Counted from the first letter of the stretch, positions 27,313 to 37,736 are shown. The stretch: DNA of 64,000 bases from Acinetobacter genomosp. 15BJ (GCF_000400715.1 NZ_KE007347.1:1595382-1659381); one strand, 5' to 3'. The notes: a model not told the origin generated them from the sequence alone. Numbers and translations are program-made.

Positions 27313-28289
27313 TAAACAGCCCATTTCTATCTTGTGTTGTTCCTGCCTACAACGAAGCAGAAAACCTTAAAAAGTTTATCCCAGCTTTGGCGCAGAAGTT
27401 AGAACAACAAAATTTACGCTATGAAATCATCATTATTGACGATGGTAGTAAAGATAATAGTATTACGGTGTTACAGCAAATGCTCGATGACTATCCATTG
27501 CGCATCCTTACTCTATCACGGAATTTTGGTAAAGAAGCAGCCTTAAGTGCAGGTCTGGACTACGTTACAGGTGATGCGACCTTATTGATCGATGCCGATT
27601 TCCAGCATCCTCTAGATGCCATTCCGACCATGATTCAGCTGTGGAAAGATGGTTATGACATGGTGTATGGCATCCGGGATCGAAGCACAGAATCATGGCT
27701 CAAAAAAATCTTTACTCAAGGCTATTATCACGTTTTGAATTTAAGTTCTTCTGTCGACATCCCTGAAAACGCGGGTGATTTTCGCCTACTCGATGCAAAA
27801 GTCGTTGAGGCAGTCAGAAAGCTTCCTGAAAAGAACCGTTATATGAAAGGACTATATGCATGGGTTGGTTTTAAGAGTATTGGGATCCACTTTACTGAGC
27901 AACAACGTCAATTTGGTCAATCCAGTTTTAATTTTAAGGCCTTGTTTCAACTAGCAATGTCAGGATTGACAGGCTTTTCCGATTTACCGCTACGCTTATG
28001 TATTTATCTCGGTGCACTGCTTGCACTCTTTGCAATGAGTTACGGCGTTTGGATCATTATTGAAACGATGATTGAAGGTATCCGTGTACCCGGTTGGGCT
28101 ACGTTGGCCGCAGGAATGACGCTCTTAGGTGGTATCCAACTACTCTGTATTGGGATTTTAGGTGAATATATTGGGCGTATTTATGCGGAAGTTAAAAACC
28201 GACCAAAATATATTGTTTCTGCTGAGTATTCACATAATCAAGCTAAACCATTGGTTCATGACAAGCAAAATAATGTAGTTTCTCTCTAA
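27309..28289 (+). CDS. Family 2 polyprenyl-phosphate glycosyltransferase (ArnC/GtrB/FlmF-like)
   Basis: From ATG 27309 (overlapping the previous stop, ATGA) the enzyme has 326 residues: an N-terminal GT-A domain with VVPAYNEAENL, IIIDDGSKDNS and the metal-binding DADFQHP near residue 90, and two C-terminal membrane helices (about 230-285) as in GtrB, ArnC and Francisella FlmF. These enzymes load a sugar onto undecaprenyl phosphate on the cytoplasmic face. Here the sugar is probably N-acetylgalactosamine or a related amino sugar, given the deacetylase next to it; this is inference. Confidence 0.85.
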   Translation: MINSPFLSCVVPAYNEAENLKKFIPALAQKLEQQNLRYEIIIIDDGSKDNSITVLQQMLDDYPLRILTLSRNFGKEAALSAGLDYVTGDATLLIDADFQHPLDAIPTMIQLWKDGYDMVYGIRDRSTESWLKKIFTQGYYHVLNLSSSVDIPENAGDFRLLDAKVVEAVRKLPEKNRYMKGLYAWVGFKSIGIHFTEQQRQFGQSSFNFKALFQLAMSGLTGFSDLPLRLCIYLGALLALFAMSYGVWIIIETMIEGIRVPGWATLAAGMTLLGGIQLLCIGILGEYIGRIYAEVKNRPKYIVSAEYSHNQAKPLVHDKQNNVVSL

Positions 28290-28672
28290 TGCAAACTCAT
28301 ATCCTACAGCTCTTTCGTTTTGGTATTGTTGGCTTAATTGCAGCACTTACACACTACCTTCTTGTGATATTGCTGATTCAACCTCAATACCAAGTTTCAC
28401 TAAAATATGCAAACCTCCTCGCCTTTCTCATGGCTTTCTGGGTCAGCTACTTTGGTCATCGTATTTTTACTTTTAAAGCAATACATCTTAAGCACAGGGA
28501 AACGCTGAAGAAATTTATCATCGTGGCTGGGCTAGGGTTCATGTTGAATGAGTCCGTTTTATTAGTCAGTCACCATTACCTTGATATCCCTATTTCCATG
28601 CTGGTTATTTTTAGTATTGGCATCACCTCAATTTTTACTTTTTTACTCAATCGTTATTTTGCATTTCAATAA
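28289..28672 (+). CDS. GtrA family membrane protein, probable lipid-linked sugar flippase
   Basis: The 127-residue protein has four hydrophobic helices and the GtrA-family opening FRFGIVGLIAALTHYLLVI, with NLLAFLMAFWVSYFGHRIFTF in the middle and FLLNRYFAF at the end. GtrA proteins are thought to flip undecaprenyl-phosphate sugars made by the adjacent GtrB-type enzyme. Its ATG shares a base with the preceding TAA, so the pair is coupled. Confidence 0.85.
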   Translation: MQTHILQLFRFGIVGLIAALTHYLLVILLIQPQYQVSLKYANLLAFLMAFWVSYFGHRIFTFKAIHLKHRETLKKFIIVAGLGFMLNESVLLVSHHYLDIPISMLVIFSIGITSIFTFLLNRYFAFQ

Positions 28673-28686
28673 TAGGGATTCGATAT

Positions 28687-30333
28687 ATGCAACAATGGCT
28701 ACGTTCATCTAAATTTTTACTTATCTTTTTACCCGTTTGGTTGTTGATTAGCTCATGGATTCGTCCACTTTCTGTGCCTGATGAAGGACGATATGGAGAT
28801 ATTAGTCGCGCGATGCTTGAATCAGGAGATTGGCTGATTCCTCGTCTTAATGGCTTACCTTTTATGCACAAGCCACCTTTATTGCACTGGCTTTCAACAG
28901 CTTTAATGGAAGTGTTCGGCGTGCATATTTGGGTGCTGCGACTGGTTCCAACATTAGCTGCCTGCATGATGCTAATCAGCCTTTTTGTTTTTTTAAAAAA
29001 ACATGTCTCAGAACAAATAGCGCAACTAACCATCATTATTCTAGCAACCAGCTTGTTATTCTACGGCAGTAGTGAATATATCAACCATGATCTATTAGTC
29101 GCTTCATGGATGACTGTTTGTATTCTGAGTTTTGTTGACTTTAGCCTTTCAGGCAAAAAAACTGTTCTATTTTTAGGCTATTTTGCAGCGGCGGCAGGCT
29201 TTCTCAGCAAAGGACTCATCGGTGTCTTGATCCCTGGACTGGTACTATTGCCCTGGCTTATTTGCACACAACAATGGAAGAAGATTCCAGCTCTACTCAA
29301 TCCCTTCGGGATTCTCCTCTTTCTTGTCTTAACTGCACCTTGGGTATATTTTGTTCAATTAAAATACCCGCAATTTTTACACTATTTTTTCATTGATCAA
29401 CAATTCAGCCGATTCAGCTCCAATGCATTTAACAATAAACAACCTTGGTTTTTCTATTATCTGATCCTGTTTGTAAGCTTTTTACCGTGGTTATTTGTGA
29501 GTCGGTTTCAATTCTCAAAGCGTATTTTTCAAACATCACTCTCTTCTTCTTTACTCGCGCTATGCCTTTGGTGGTTTATATCGGTGAGTATTTTTTTCTC
29601 TATCCCTCCCTCAAAATTGGCAGGCTATATCTTACCTGCGGTAGCACCAATCGCAATCTTACTCGCTGTTGCTGTATGTTCTGCATTGGAGAATCCTGAT
29701 AAAAATAAACTGCAAATCTGGGGAACTGCTCTTTTTATTTTTGTATTAGGACTAGCAATTACTTTAGCACCGCATTTTATCAAGAATGCGCATGCTTTCT
29801 ATCAAGCACATGCGATTCAAATCTATAGCATTGGTGCAATTCTATGTATTGTTCCTTTCTGCTTAATGCTGTTATTTAAACAGAAGAAAATAGATTATTT
29901 AACCGCAATTTTCTTAAGCTTAATTCTATTATGTACGTCTATTTCAGCAGCAGTACGCGTTCTAGATACCAAAAACAATGCTGACCAAATCGACTTTGCA
30001 AAATCGATGAATCCCAACTCGGATGTGGTCTTTTATTACAATTACTTCTACGACCTTCCTTTTTTATTAGACTTAAAAAAACCAGTCTATATTGTCAATG
30101 ATTGGGACAGTGTCAAAACGGATACCTCATCATTAGAGCTTAAAGATGGGCTGTTATTTGAACCTGGACGTAAACAATATTTATGGAATAAGCAGCAACT
30201 CCAAGACATGTTAAAACAGAACCAGCCAGTAGTTGTTGTGAGTAACCCTGGAGGCTACAAACCAGATCATCCAAACGTCAAAGTTCTGCATTACCGCAAC
30301 TATGATGTCTTCTTCATTAATCAGACCTCTTAA
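28687..30333 (+). CDS. ArnT-like (GT83/PMT-fold) lipid A glycosyltransferase
   Basis: The 548-residue integral membrane protein has around twelve helices in the first 420 residues and a periplasmic C-terminal domain. Its first loop holds SVPDEGRYGDISRAMLESGDWLIPRLNGLPFMHKPPLLHW; the acidic pair in PDE..RY and the KPP segment are the ArnT/FlmK catalytic signature. ArnT moves an amino sugar from undecaprenyl phosphate to lipid A in the periplasm. With NaxD, the GT2 enzyme and GtrA upstream, a galactosamine-type transfer is most likely. It is 14 bp from gtrA and ends in a strong terminator shared with gyrA. Confidence 0.85.
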   Translation: MQQWLRSSKFLLIFLPVWLLISSWIRPLSVPDEGRYGDISRAMLESGDWLIPRLNGLPFMHKPPLLHWLSTALMEVFGVHIWVLRLVPTLAACMMLISLFVFLKKHVSEQIAQLTIIILATSLLFYGSSEYINHDLLVASWMTVCILSFVDFSLSGKKTVLFLGYFAAAAGFLSKGLIGVLIPGLVLLPWLICTQQWKKIPALLNPFGILLFLVLTAPWVYFVQLKYPQFLHYFFIDQQFSRFSSNAFNNKQPWFFYYLILFVSFLPWLFVSRFQFSKRIFQTSLSSSLLALCLWWFISVSIFFSIPPSKLAGYILPAVAPIAILLAVAVCSALENPDKNKLQIWGTALFIFVLGLAITLAPHFIKNAHAFYQAHAIQIYSIGAILCIVPFCLMLLFKQKKIDYLTAIFLSLILLCTSISAAVRVLDTKNNADQIDFAKSMNPNSDVVFYYNYFYDLPFLLDLKKPVYIVNDWDSVKTDTSSLELKDGLLFEPGRKQYLWNKQQLQDMLKQNQPVVVVSNPGGYKPDHPNVKVLHYRNYDVFFINQTS

Positions 30334-30368
30334 ATAAAAAAGGAAGCTGATCAGCTTCCTTTTTTATT
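30333..30368. terminator. Bidirectional terminator between the ArnT-like gene and gyrA
   Basis: A perfect 36-bp palindrome (half-site AATAAAAAAGGAAGCTGA) between convergent genes, with T-runs on both strands. Confidence 0.88.
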
Positions 30369-30379
30369 ACCTAAACGAA

Positions 30380-33109
30380 TTAAGCTTCAGGTGCATCATC
30401 TTTTGGTTCAACAACAACGTCTTCAGAAGTGATTGCTTCAGCTTCGGTATTTTCTACGTCATCAATAGCATCTAACTCTTCGTCATCCTCTACTGCTTCA
30501 ATAGATACAACACCAACCAAGGTTTCTGCATCGCTTAGACGGATCAAACGAACGCCTTGAGCATTACGGCCTGTGGTTGCCACTTCTGCTGCACGGGTAC
30601 GTACCAACGTACCGCCATCAGAAATCAACATCAGTTCTTTGCTTTCATCAATCGATACTGCGCCAACAAGCTCACCATTACGTTCGCTGGTCTTGATCGC
30701 AATTACACCCTTACCACCACGTTTCTTGGTCGGGAAGTCATCGACTGGGGTACGTTTACCATAACCATTGGCACACGCACACAGCACTTCACCCGTTTCA
30801 GGGACAACAACCAAGGAGACAATACGGCTAACAACATTCGAATCTGATGAATCATCATTGTCATCGCTGTCATCATTTTCAACATCAGCATCTTCAGCTT
30901 CGATCGTATTGCTGGCGAAGCTTACCCGCATACCACGTACACCTTTGGCAGTACGACCCATGGCACGAACATCAGTTTCAGCAAAACGGATTGCCTTACC
31001 TTCATTCGAGAACAACATGATCTGCTGGTTACCATCGGTAATCGCAACACCAATTAAGGTATCTTCTTCATTCAGCTCGATCGCACGTAAACCATTTGAA
31101 CGAACATTACTAAATTGTGCAAGCTCAACACGTTTTACTGTACCTGATGCAGTCGCCATAAATACATAATGGTTCTCAGGGAATTCTGTCAACGGTAAAA
31201 TTGCGGTTACTGTTTCATTCGCATCCAATGGAAGCAAATTAATAATCGGACGACCTTTTGCACCGCGTGAAGCCTGCGGAACTTCAAACACTCTTAAGCG
31301 ATAGACTTTACCCACATTGGTAAAGCACAGTACCGTTGCATGGTTCGAGGCAACAATTAAATGCTGGATGATGTCATCATCTTTCATTGCTGTTGCAGAC
31401 TTACCACGACCACCACGGCGTTGCGCTTGATAATCCGAAAGTGGTTGAGTTTTTGCATAACCTGTTTGAGACACTGTCAATACAACTTGTTCTTCAGGAA
31501 TCAAGTCTTCACGGCAGAAATCAACACCAGACTCTACAATCTCAGTACGACGACCATCACCATATTGTTGCAAGATCAACGCAAGTTCTTCACGAATCAC
31601 ATTCATCAACAAGTTAAAGTCATTCAGAATTGCAGTTAATTCAGCAATTTGACCTAAGATTTCAGTATATTCTGCGTGTAACTTATCTTGCTCTAAGCCC
31701 GTTAAGCGGTGTAGACGTAATTCTAAGATCGCGCCTACTTGTGTTGGCGACAAACGATAAACGTCACCAGACAAACCAAATGGACGCGCTGGGTCTTCGC
31801 CTTCGATCTCATCTGGACGAACAGAAATCGCACCTGCTTTTTCAAGCAATGCAACCACACCACCGCCTGACCACTCACCTGCTTGTAAACGCTCACGCGC
31901 TTCAGCTGGATTGGCAGAAGTTTTGATAGTTTCGATAATTGCATCAATATTTGCTAATGCAACCGTCAAACCTTCTAAGATATGACCACGCTCGCGTGCT
32001 TTACGCAATTCGTACATGGTACGGCGCGTGACCACTTCTTGGCGGTGACGAATAAATGCCGCAATAATATCTTTCAGGTTCATCAACTTTGGCTGACCAT
32101 TGTCTAGGCAGACCATGTTGATGCTGAACGAGTTTTGCAATTGCGTATGCAAGAATAAATTATTCACCGCAACTTCAGCGTTTTCACCACGCTTCAAGTC
32201 AATGGCAATACGCATACCATCTTTATCAGATTCGTCACGAAGCTCAGAAATACCTTCAAGTTTCTTTTCTTTGACTAACTCAGCAATACGCTCAATCGTT
32301 CTTGCTTTGTTGACTTGATATGGAATTTCAGTGAAAACAATCGTAGTACGACCTGTTTTTTGGTCTTCTTCGAAGTGATATTTACCACGAATATGTAAAC
32401 GACCTTTACCCGTACGGTAAGCATCTACAATGCCTGATTTACCGTAAATAATACCGCCTGTAGGGAAATCTGGGCCCGTAATGTGCTCCATCAAACCTTC
32501 AATAGAAATATTCGGGTTATTGGCATAGGCCAAACATGCATTGACCACTTCAGTCATGTTGTGTGGCGCCATATTGGTCGCCATACCAACAGCAATACCT
32601 GTCGTACCATTAATCAAAAGATTTGGAATACGCGTTGGCATCACCTGAGGAATCCGCTCAGAACCGTCGTAGTTATCTTCCCAATCAACCGTATCTTTTT
32701 CTAGATCAGCTAGGATTTCATGGGTTAATTTTTGCATACGAACTTCGGTATAACGCATTGCTGCTGCGCTATCCCCATCGACTGAACCGAAGTTACCCTG
32801 ACCATCAACCAACATGTAACGCAAGCTGAAGTCCTGCGCCATACGAACAATTGTTTCGTATACTGCACTGTCACCATGAGGGTGATATTTACCGATCACG
32901 TCCCCGACAACACGAGCAGACTTTTTGTACGCTTTGTTATAATCATTGCCCAATTCGTGCATCGCATATAATACGCGACGATGAACAGGTTTTAGACCGT
33001 CTCTAACATCTGGCAATGCACGAGATACGATTACGCTCATCGCGTAATCTAGATATGAATGCTTGAGTTCGTCCTCAATGGCAATCGGTCTGATTTCCGA
33101 TACGCTCAT
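30380..33109 (-). CDS. gyrA: DNA gyrase subunit A
   Basis: The 909-residue subunit breaks and rejoins DNA in the GyrA2B2 complex. The catalytic tyrosine is Tyr120 in [10 protein letters not shown], and the GyrA box is QRRGGRG near residue 555. The quinolone region reads [10 protein letters not shown] with Ser81 and Glu85, the residues usual in quinolone-susceptible Acinetobacter. The C-terminal beta-pinwheel carries an acid-rich insertion ([20 protein letters not shown]), and the tail is also acidic. GGAG precedes the ATG. It is transcribed alone. Confidence 0.98.
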   Translation of the reverse strand: MSVSEIRPIAIEDELKHSYLDYAMSVIVSRALPDVRDGLKPVHRRVLYAMHELGNDYNKAYKKSARVVGDVIGKYHPHGDSAVYETIVRMAQDFSLRYMLVDGQGNFGSVDGDSAAAMRYTEVRMQKLTHEILADLEKDTVDWEDNYDGSERIPQVMPTRIPNLLINGTTGIAVGMATNMAPHNMTEVVNACLAYANNPNISIEGLMEHITGPDFPTGGIIYGKSGIVDAYRTGKGRLHIRGKYHFEEDQKTGRTTIVFTEIPYQVNKARTIERIAELVKEKKLEGISELRDESDKDGMRIAIDLKRGENAEVAVNNLFLHTQLQNSFSINMVCLDNGQPKLMNLKDIIAAFIRHRQEVVTRRTMYELRKARERGHILEGLTVALANIDAIIETIKTSANPAEARERLQAGEWSGGGVVALLEKAGAISVRPDEIEGEDPARPFGLSGDVYRLSPTQVGAILELRLHRLTGLEQDKLHAEYTEILGQIAELTAILNDFNLLMNVIREELALILQQYGDGRRTEIVESGVDFCREDLIPEEQVVLTVSQTGYAKTQPLSDYQAQRRGGRGKSATAMKDDDIIQHLIVASNHATVLCFTNVGKVYRLRVFEVPQASRGAKGRPIINLLPLDANETVTAILPLTEFPENHYVFMATASGTVKRVELAQFSNVRSNGLRAIELNEEDTLIGVAITDGNQQIMLFSNEGKAIRFAETDVRAMGRTAKGVRGMRVSFASNTIEAEDADVENDDSDDNDDSSDSNVVSRIVSLVVVPETGEVLCACANGYGKRTPVDDFPTKKRGGKGVIAIKTSERNGELVGAVSIDESKELMLISDGGTLVRTRAAEVATTGRNAQGVRLIRLSDAETLVGVVSIEAVEDDEELDAIDDVENTEAEAITSEDVVVEPKDDAPEA

Positions 33110-33215
33110 GCATACTCCTTGTTTACAGGTAGAGAGTTGTACCTGTTTTTATGTCTTCAATCTTGCAAAAATTTAGCTCAAGGGCTTGAACTAAAAATAA
33201 AAAATACAGCGAAAA

Positions 33216-33224
33216 ATTATAGCA
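33216..33224 (-). promoter_or_regulatory. Extended -10 promoter of gyrA
   Basis: On the minus strand the order is TGC then TATAAT, an extended -10, about 105 bp before the gyrA start. The -35 is poor, as expected with TGn. Confidence 0.55.
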
Positions 33225-33933
33225 CAAGGCACTCACTAACTGTGAGTTTACGCATCTAAAAATAGCATTTTTTTACAATAAAAAAATTATATAAATTAAT
33301 AACTTAAAATTATCAAATCAAAACTCAATCGATAAAAGTTGAATCTTTCCTGTTTTGGGTAAAAGATCATCAAGTAACAGAATAAAAGTGTTGAATTAAA
33401 TGAGATTTATCTTCTTCTTAAGATCAACGTCATTACCACCCATAAATGCAGAAATAAGGATTCATATTAAGAGAATGCGTTGAATATTCCGCAGTTTAGC
33501 TCGAGGAAAAAATCTCAAATAGAGTAAATTACTTCTGCTAAAAGAAAAATATAGTACATCTTTAATAAAAATCCTACGCACCATAAGTCATCCTCCCAAG
33601 TATTCACGACTATTTATTATCCCCCTTATAGAGCCTTTCCTTTTGATCTGCTAATGATTTTGGCTATTCCAGCGGTGGACGTATACGAAGCCCCTGTATC
33701 GCTCGTATAACTTCAATGTAATACACATAAGAGCATATATGCGCTCTCTTCAATGAAGGTAAGAACAAAAACGAGATAGGCATGCTAAGTGAATACAACT
33801 TAGTATTTGAATATCTCCAGATATTAATAAAACAAAAGTGATCTCTTATACCAAATCAAATATCTCAATCTTTTTTTAACCACATAAAAAAACGCCCCTT
33901 TAGGAGCGTTTTTCAAACTTCATTCACAAAGAA
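33225..33933. other. Long gene-free stretch between gyrA and etfA
   Basis: No convincing gene. On the minus strand a 37-codon reading frame ending near 33671 (…IEVIRAIQGLRIRPPLE) looks like a short gene remnant or repeat; it includes a 7-bp inverted repeat TATACGA/TCGTATA at 33682-33709. The rest is AT-rich with stops in all frames. Confidence 0.4.
33886..33913 (-). terminator. Terminator after etfBA
   Basis: An 11-bp stem with one mismatch (AAAAACGCCCC / GGAGCGTTTTT) and a T-run on the minus strand, 20 bp after the etfA stop. Confidence 0.8.
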
Positions 33934-34869
33934 TTAAAGTTTAGATACCAATTCAGGTACAACAGTGTTCAAATCACCAACTAACCAGTAGTCAGCAACG
34001 CTGTTGATTGGCGCTTCTTCGTCTTTGTTGATTGCAACAATAACTTTAGAATCTTTCATACCTGCCAAGTGCTGAATCGCACCAGAGATACCAATCGCCA
34101 TATAAAGATCTGGAGCAACGATTTTACCAGTTTGACCAACTTGGAAATCGTTTGGTACGAAACCAGCATCTACCGCAGCACGTGAAGCACCTTGAGCAGC
34201 ACCAAGCTTGTCTGCTAATGGGTCAAGTACTTTGTGATAGTTCTCACCAGAACCTACACCACGACCACCAGAAACAACGATACGTGCAGCAGTTAACTCT
34301 GGACGATCAAGTTTTACGATTTCTTCGTTAACAAACTTAGAAATACCCGCATCTTTCGCTTCAGCAACCGCTTCAACTGCAGCAGAACCGCCTTCAGCAG
34401 CAACTGCATCAAATGCTGTACCACGAACTGTACCAACGATAATTGCTTCGTCAGATTGAACAGTTGCAATCGCATTACCAGCATAGATTGGGCGTTTGAA
34501 CGTGTTTGCAGATTCAACAGCAATGATGTCTGAAATCATGCTTACGTCAAGAAGTGCAGCAACGCGTGGAAGAATGTTCTTACCCGTCGTTGTAGAAGCA
34601 GCTAATACGTATTTGTATCCGCCTTTCGCGATGTCAGCAACTAAGCCAGCAACGTTTTCAGCCAATTGGTTTGCATAAGCAGCATTGTCAGCAAGTAATA
34701 CTTTGCTCACACCAGCAACTTTAGCAGCAGCGTCAGCAACTGCTTGAGCGCCAGAACCAGCAACTAATACAGTAATATCACCACCGATTTTTTGAGCTGC
34801 CGCAACAACGTTTAAAGTTGCACCGTTAAGTGTCTGGTTGTTGTGATCAGCGATAACTAAAATACTCAT
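33934..34869 (-). CDS. etfA: Electron transfer flavoprotein alpha subunit
   Basis: This cytoplasmic subunit (311 residues) holds the FAD that takes electrons from acyl-CoA and other dehydrogenases and passes them to ETF-ubiquinone oxidoreductase. The C-terminal FAD domain shows VSGGRGVGSGENY near residue 206, VGQTGKIVAPDLYMAIGISGAIQHLAGM near residue 250 and VAINKDEEAPI. It follows etfB by 17 bp, and both end at one terminator. Confidence 0.95.
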   Translation of the reverse strand: MSILVIADHNNQTLNGATLNVVAAAQKIGGDITVLVAGSGAQAVADAAAKVAGVSKVLLADNAAYANQLAENVAGLVADIAKGGYKYVLAASTTTGKNILPRVAALLDVSMISDIIAVESANTFKRPIYAGNAIATVQSDEAIIVGTVRGTAFDAVAAEGGSAAVEAVAEAKDAGISKFVNEEIVKLDRPELTAARIVVSGGRGVGSGENYHKVLDPLADKLGAAQGASRAAVDAGFVPNDFQVGQTGKIVAPDLYMAIGISGAIQHLAGMKDSKVIVAINKDEEAPINSVADYWLVGDLNTVVPELVSKL

Positions 34870-34886
34870 GATTTTATCCTTCTGTA

Positions 34887-35636
34887 TTAGATCACTTTCG
34901 CTTCGTTTTTCAATTTTTCAACAAGCTCGTCTACAGACTTCACTTGTACGCCAGCTTTACGTTCAGCAGGTGCTTCAACTTTAATTGTTTTAAGCTTAGT
35001 GCCTGTTGCAACGCCATAGTCAGCAGGTGACTTAGTATCAAGCGGTTTTTTACGCGCTTTCATGATGTTTGGAAGAGCAGCATAACGTGGCTCATTCAAA
35101 CGTAAGTCAGTCGTGATGATTGCAGGAAGTGCAAGCTCAACAGTTTGTAAACCACCGTCAACTTCACGAGTTACTTGAACTTTACCACCATCGACTTTAA
35201 CTTCAGATGCGAAAGTACCTTGACCAGCACCGAGTAAAGCACCAAGCATTTGACCTACTTGGTTAGAGTCATCATCAATTGCTTGTTTACCAAGAAGGAT
35301 AAGTTCTGGTTTTTCAGCATCAACAACGCCTTTCAAGATTTTAGCAACTTCTAAAGCGCCAACTTCATCAGCAGTTTCAACTAAAATACCGCGGTCAGCA
35401 CCTAAAGCCATTGCAGAACGAATTTGTTCTTGAGCGTCTTTAGAACCCACTGAAACAACAACGATTTCAGAAACTGTTCCTTTTTCTTTTAAGCGAACCG
35501 CTTCTTCCACTGCGATTTCACAGAATGGGTTGATTGACATCTTAACGTTGGTAAGGTCAACCCCACTATTGTCCGGCTTAACACGAACTTTTACGTTGGC
35601 ATCAACCACACGTTTTACAGCGACAAGAGCCTTCAT
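34887..35636 (-). CDS. etfB: Electron transfer flavoprotein beta subunit
   Basis: The partner subunit (249 residues from ATG 35636) binds AMP and packs against EtfA. It begins [20 protein letters not shown] and carries [42 protein letters not shown] and [23 protein letters not shown], all standard EtfB blocks. GAGGATT sits at good spacing before this ATG; an eight-codon extension upstream is unlikely. First gene of etfBA. Confidence 0.96.
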   Translation of the reverse strand: MKALVAVKRVVDANVKVRVKPDNSGVDLTNVKMSINPFCEIAVEEAVRLKEKGTVSEIVVVSVGSKDAQEQIRSAMALGADRGILVETADEVGALEVAKILKGVVDAEKPELILLGKQAIDDDSNQVGQMLGALLGAGQGTFASEVKVDGGKVQVTREVDGGLQTVELALPAIITTDLRLNEPRYAALPNIMKARKKPLDTKSPADYGVATGTKLKTIKVEAPAERKAGVQVKSVDELVEKLKNEAKVI

Positions 35637-36074
35637 GTAATCCTCGGCTGTTCTAAGCAAGTAAATGTAATGAAGAGCATTCTAACTCTTCGATTGAAAC
35701 TTTTTAGGTGCCCTATCTTGCAATGTATTTGGCATTTCGGTCAAGTCACAATTTCCGCTATGGCAACAAAAAAGATGAAACGCTCAGTTCACATATTGAA
35801 AATAATTATTGATGCTACAAATTTAGTTTATAAATGTGATGAATATTAAACTTTGATTTTTTTAATATTTTATAAAATTCAACGATCTAAAACAGGCATT
35901 TTGATTTAAATAAGGATGATCTGTAACGGATCGTTTCTGATAAATTTACATGTCTTTTCACTTTCGAAAAAAAGCGTCAATTAAGTAAGAACACCAATTA
36001 AACAAATCTCACAAATAAAGCGAAAAAGTAGTCGACGATTAAATGCTCAATTTTGCAACATAATATATCAGGAT
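35637..36074. other. Intergenic region between etfB and xerC
   Basis: No gene. It should hold the etfBA promoter (best match listed separately) and the xerC 3' end; the rest is AT-rich. I see no hairpin strong enough to call a terminator for xerC. Confidence 0.5.
35715..35744 (-). promoter_or_regulatory. Possible etfBA promoter
   Basis: On the minus strand TTGACC (at 35739-35744) and CAAGAT (at 35715-35720) are 18 bp apart, about 80 bp before the etfB start. Confidence 0.4.
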
Positions 36075-36989
36075 TTAGCTTTTTTGCGCGCGTGGATGGG
36101 TTTGATCATACACTTTAGCCAGTTGTTCGAAGTCAACATGGGTATAAATTTGGGTGGTCGACAAATTACTGTGCCCAAGCATCTCTTGTACAGAACGTAA
36201 ATCACCACTAGCGGAAAGCATATGACTCGCAAAACAATGACGCAATAAATGTGGATGTAAATCAACATTGACACCTGCACGCTGTGCTTGCAGTTTGACT
36301 CGATTTTCAATCTGACGCGGAGTTAAGGCATTACCACGCTGTGAGATGAAAACAGCTGAGTCGGCATTAACACCACTTTGCCAAATTCGATAGATTTTCA
36401 GCCATTCCACCAGACTGTCCTTGGCCTTGCCACCAAATGGGACAATTCGGGTTTTATTGCCTTTACCCATAATACGTAAAAGTTGTCGGTTAAAATCGAC
36501 ATCTTTAATCGTCAATCCTTGTAATTCTGCTAAACGGAGACCACTGGAATAAAGCAGTTCGAGCATGGCTTTATCACGTAACCATAATTGTTGTTCGATC
36601 GGTTTCTCTGGTGCTACTTGATCTAAGATCTGATGTACAGTCTCAATATCAATCATCCCCGGTAAAGGTCGTGGTTGACGTTTTAATCGGAAATCTTCAG
36701 ATGGATTTTGCTCCAGATATTGACCTTGTTCTGCCCACTTCATAAATTGACGAATTGAAGTCAAATGACGCTGCAAGCTACTGCTACTCAATTGATCTCG
36801 TTCGACACGCGCAGCCAGATACTCCCGCAAATCAGAAGCCTCAACATCTGGTAATTGTAATTGCTTATATTCGCAAAATTTAAAAAAATCGGTTAAATCA
36901 CGTTGATAAGCAGCAATGGTATGTTCAGATTGATTTTGAATGATCCGTTCTTTTAACCACATGGATAACAGTTTTTCAGGACTTTCCAA
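36075..36989 (-). CDS. xerC: Tyrosine recombinase XerC
   Basis: The 304-residue recombinase has an N-terminal SAM-like core-binding domain (1-95) and a C-terminal catalytic domain with Arg in SSGLRLAEL, Lys in GKGNKTR, HLLRHCFA, LGH and Tyr in QIYTHVDF. XerC works with XerD at the dif site to resolve chromosome dimers. XerC rather than XerD or a phage integrase is chosen from length, sequence and its place near dapF, where xerC lies in many gamma-proteobacteria. Here four genes separate it from dapF-lysA. Confidence 0.92.
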   Translation of the reverse strand: MESPEKLLSMWLKERIIQNQSEHTIAAYQRDLTDFFKFCEYKQLQLPDVEASDLREYLAARVERDQLSSSSLQRHLTSIRQFMKWAEQGQYLEQNPSEDFRLKRQPRPLPGMIDIETVHQILDQVAPEKPIEQQLWLRDKAMLELLYSSGLRLAELQGLTIKDVDFNRQLLRIMGKGNKTRIVPFGGKAKDSLVEWLKIYRIWQSGVNADSAVFISQRGNALTPRQIENRVKLQAQRAGVNVDLHPHLLRHCFASHMLSASGDLRSVQEMLGHSNLSTTQIYTHVDFEQLAKVYDQTHPRAQKS

Positions 36990-37124
36990 ATTGCTCTCCA
37001 GTGTTATGCCTATAGCTACGGCTACAGTCTAGCAAATTTTGCTGCGATTTATCGCTAAACCGATATCGAACAATTGATGCCTGTGTAATACAATAAATTT
37101 CAAGTTTTGAGTGACACCATCATC

Positions 37125-37736
37125 ATGACAACAATGCTTATTCCCTATCTCATCGCAATCACCCTCTTGACTATTACTCCTGGTCTAGATACCACACTGA
37201 TTATTCGCACTGCTACTCTGGAAGGTAAAGCGAAGGCATTCCAAGCTGCTTTAGGGATTAATCTAGGTTGTATTGTATGGGGCGTGATTGTGGCCTGTGG
37301 ATTAGGTGCATTGTTAATGACCTCCGATCTCGCCTTCAATGCCTTGAAATGGATAGGTGCGATTTATTTAGCATGGTTAGGCTTAAATCTTATTTTAAAA
37401 CCGCGTAGCCAACTTGCAGGTCTAGACGATGTAGCGGTGACTCAAAACTGGTTTATTAAAGGGTTTTGGGGCAATCTACTCAACCCCAAAGTCGGTATTT
37501 TTTATATTTCTTTCTTACCTCAGTTTATTCCACAATCTTCGTCTCCAGTCATCTGGACCATGGGGCTGGTGATGATTCATGTCGCCATTGGATTTATTTG
37601 GTCAATTTTTTTGATCACTGCGATGCAGTCCATTTCTGCTTATTTGAAGCAGCCTAAATTCATTCGCTATATGGATCGTATTACAGGGAGTATTTTCATC
37701 TTATTTGCACTCAAACTCGCATTCAGCAAACGATAA
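37125..37736 (+). CDS. LysE family amino-acid exporter
   Basis: The 203-residue membrane protein starts MTTMLIPYLIAITLLTITPGLDTTLIIRTAT, the LysE/RhtB opening with a conserved Pro-Gly-Pro-like turn (here PGLD). It has six hydrophobic helices and the mid-protein block GFWGNLLNPKVGIFYISFLPQFI, also conserved. It probably exports an amino acid or derivative. ATG 37125 is chosen; a TTG six codons upstream is possible. It stands alone, divergent from xerC. Confidence 0.88.
   Translation: MTTMLIPYLIAITLLTITPGLDTTLIIRTATLEGKAKAFQAALGINLGCIVWGVIVACGLGALLMTSDLAFNALKWIGAIYLAWLGLNLILKPRSQLAGLDDVAVTQNWFIKGFWGNLLNPKVGIFYISFLPQFIPQSSSPVIWTMGLVMIHVAIGFIWSIFLITAMQSISAYLKQPKFIRYMDRITGSIFILFALKLAFSKR

Noticed and set aside
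33059..33259. A 66-codon frame across the gyrA start and promoter
   Set aside because: It overlaps the gyrA start antisense and covers its promoter, with no ribosome site.
36075..36989. The tyrosine recombinase as a phage or island integrase
   Set aside because: It has XerC length and signature, lies near dapF-lysA as in other gamma-proteobacteria, and no attachment repeats or phage genes flank it.
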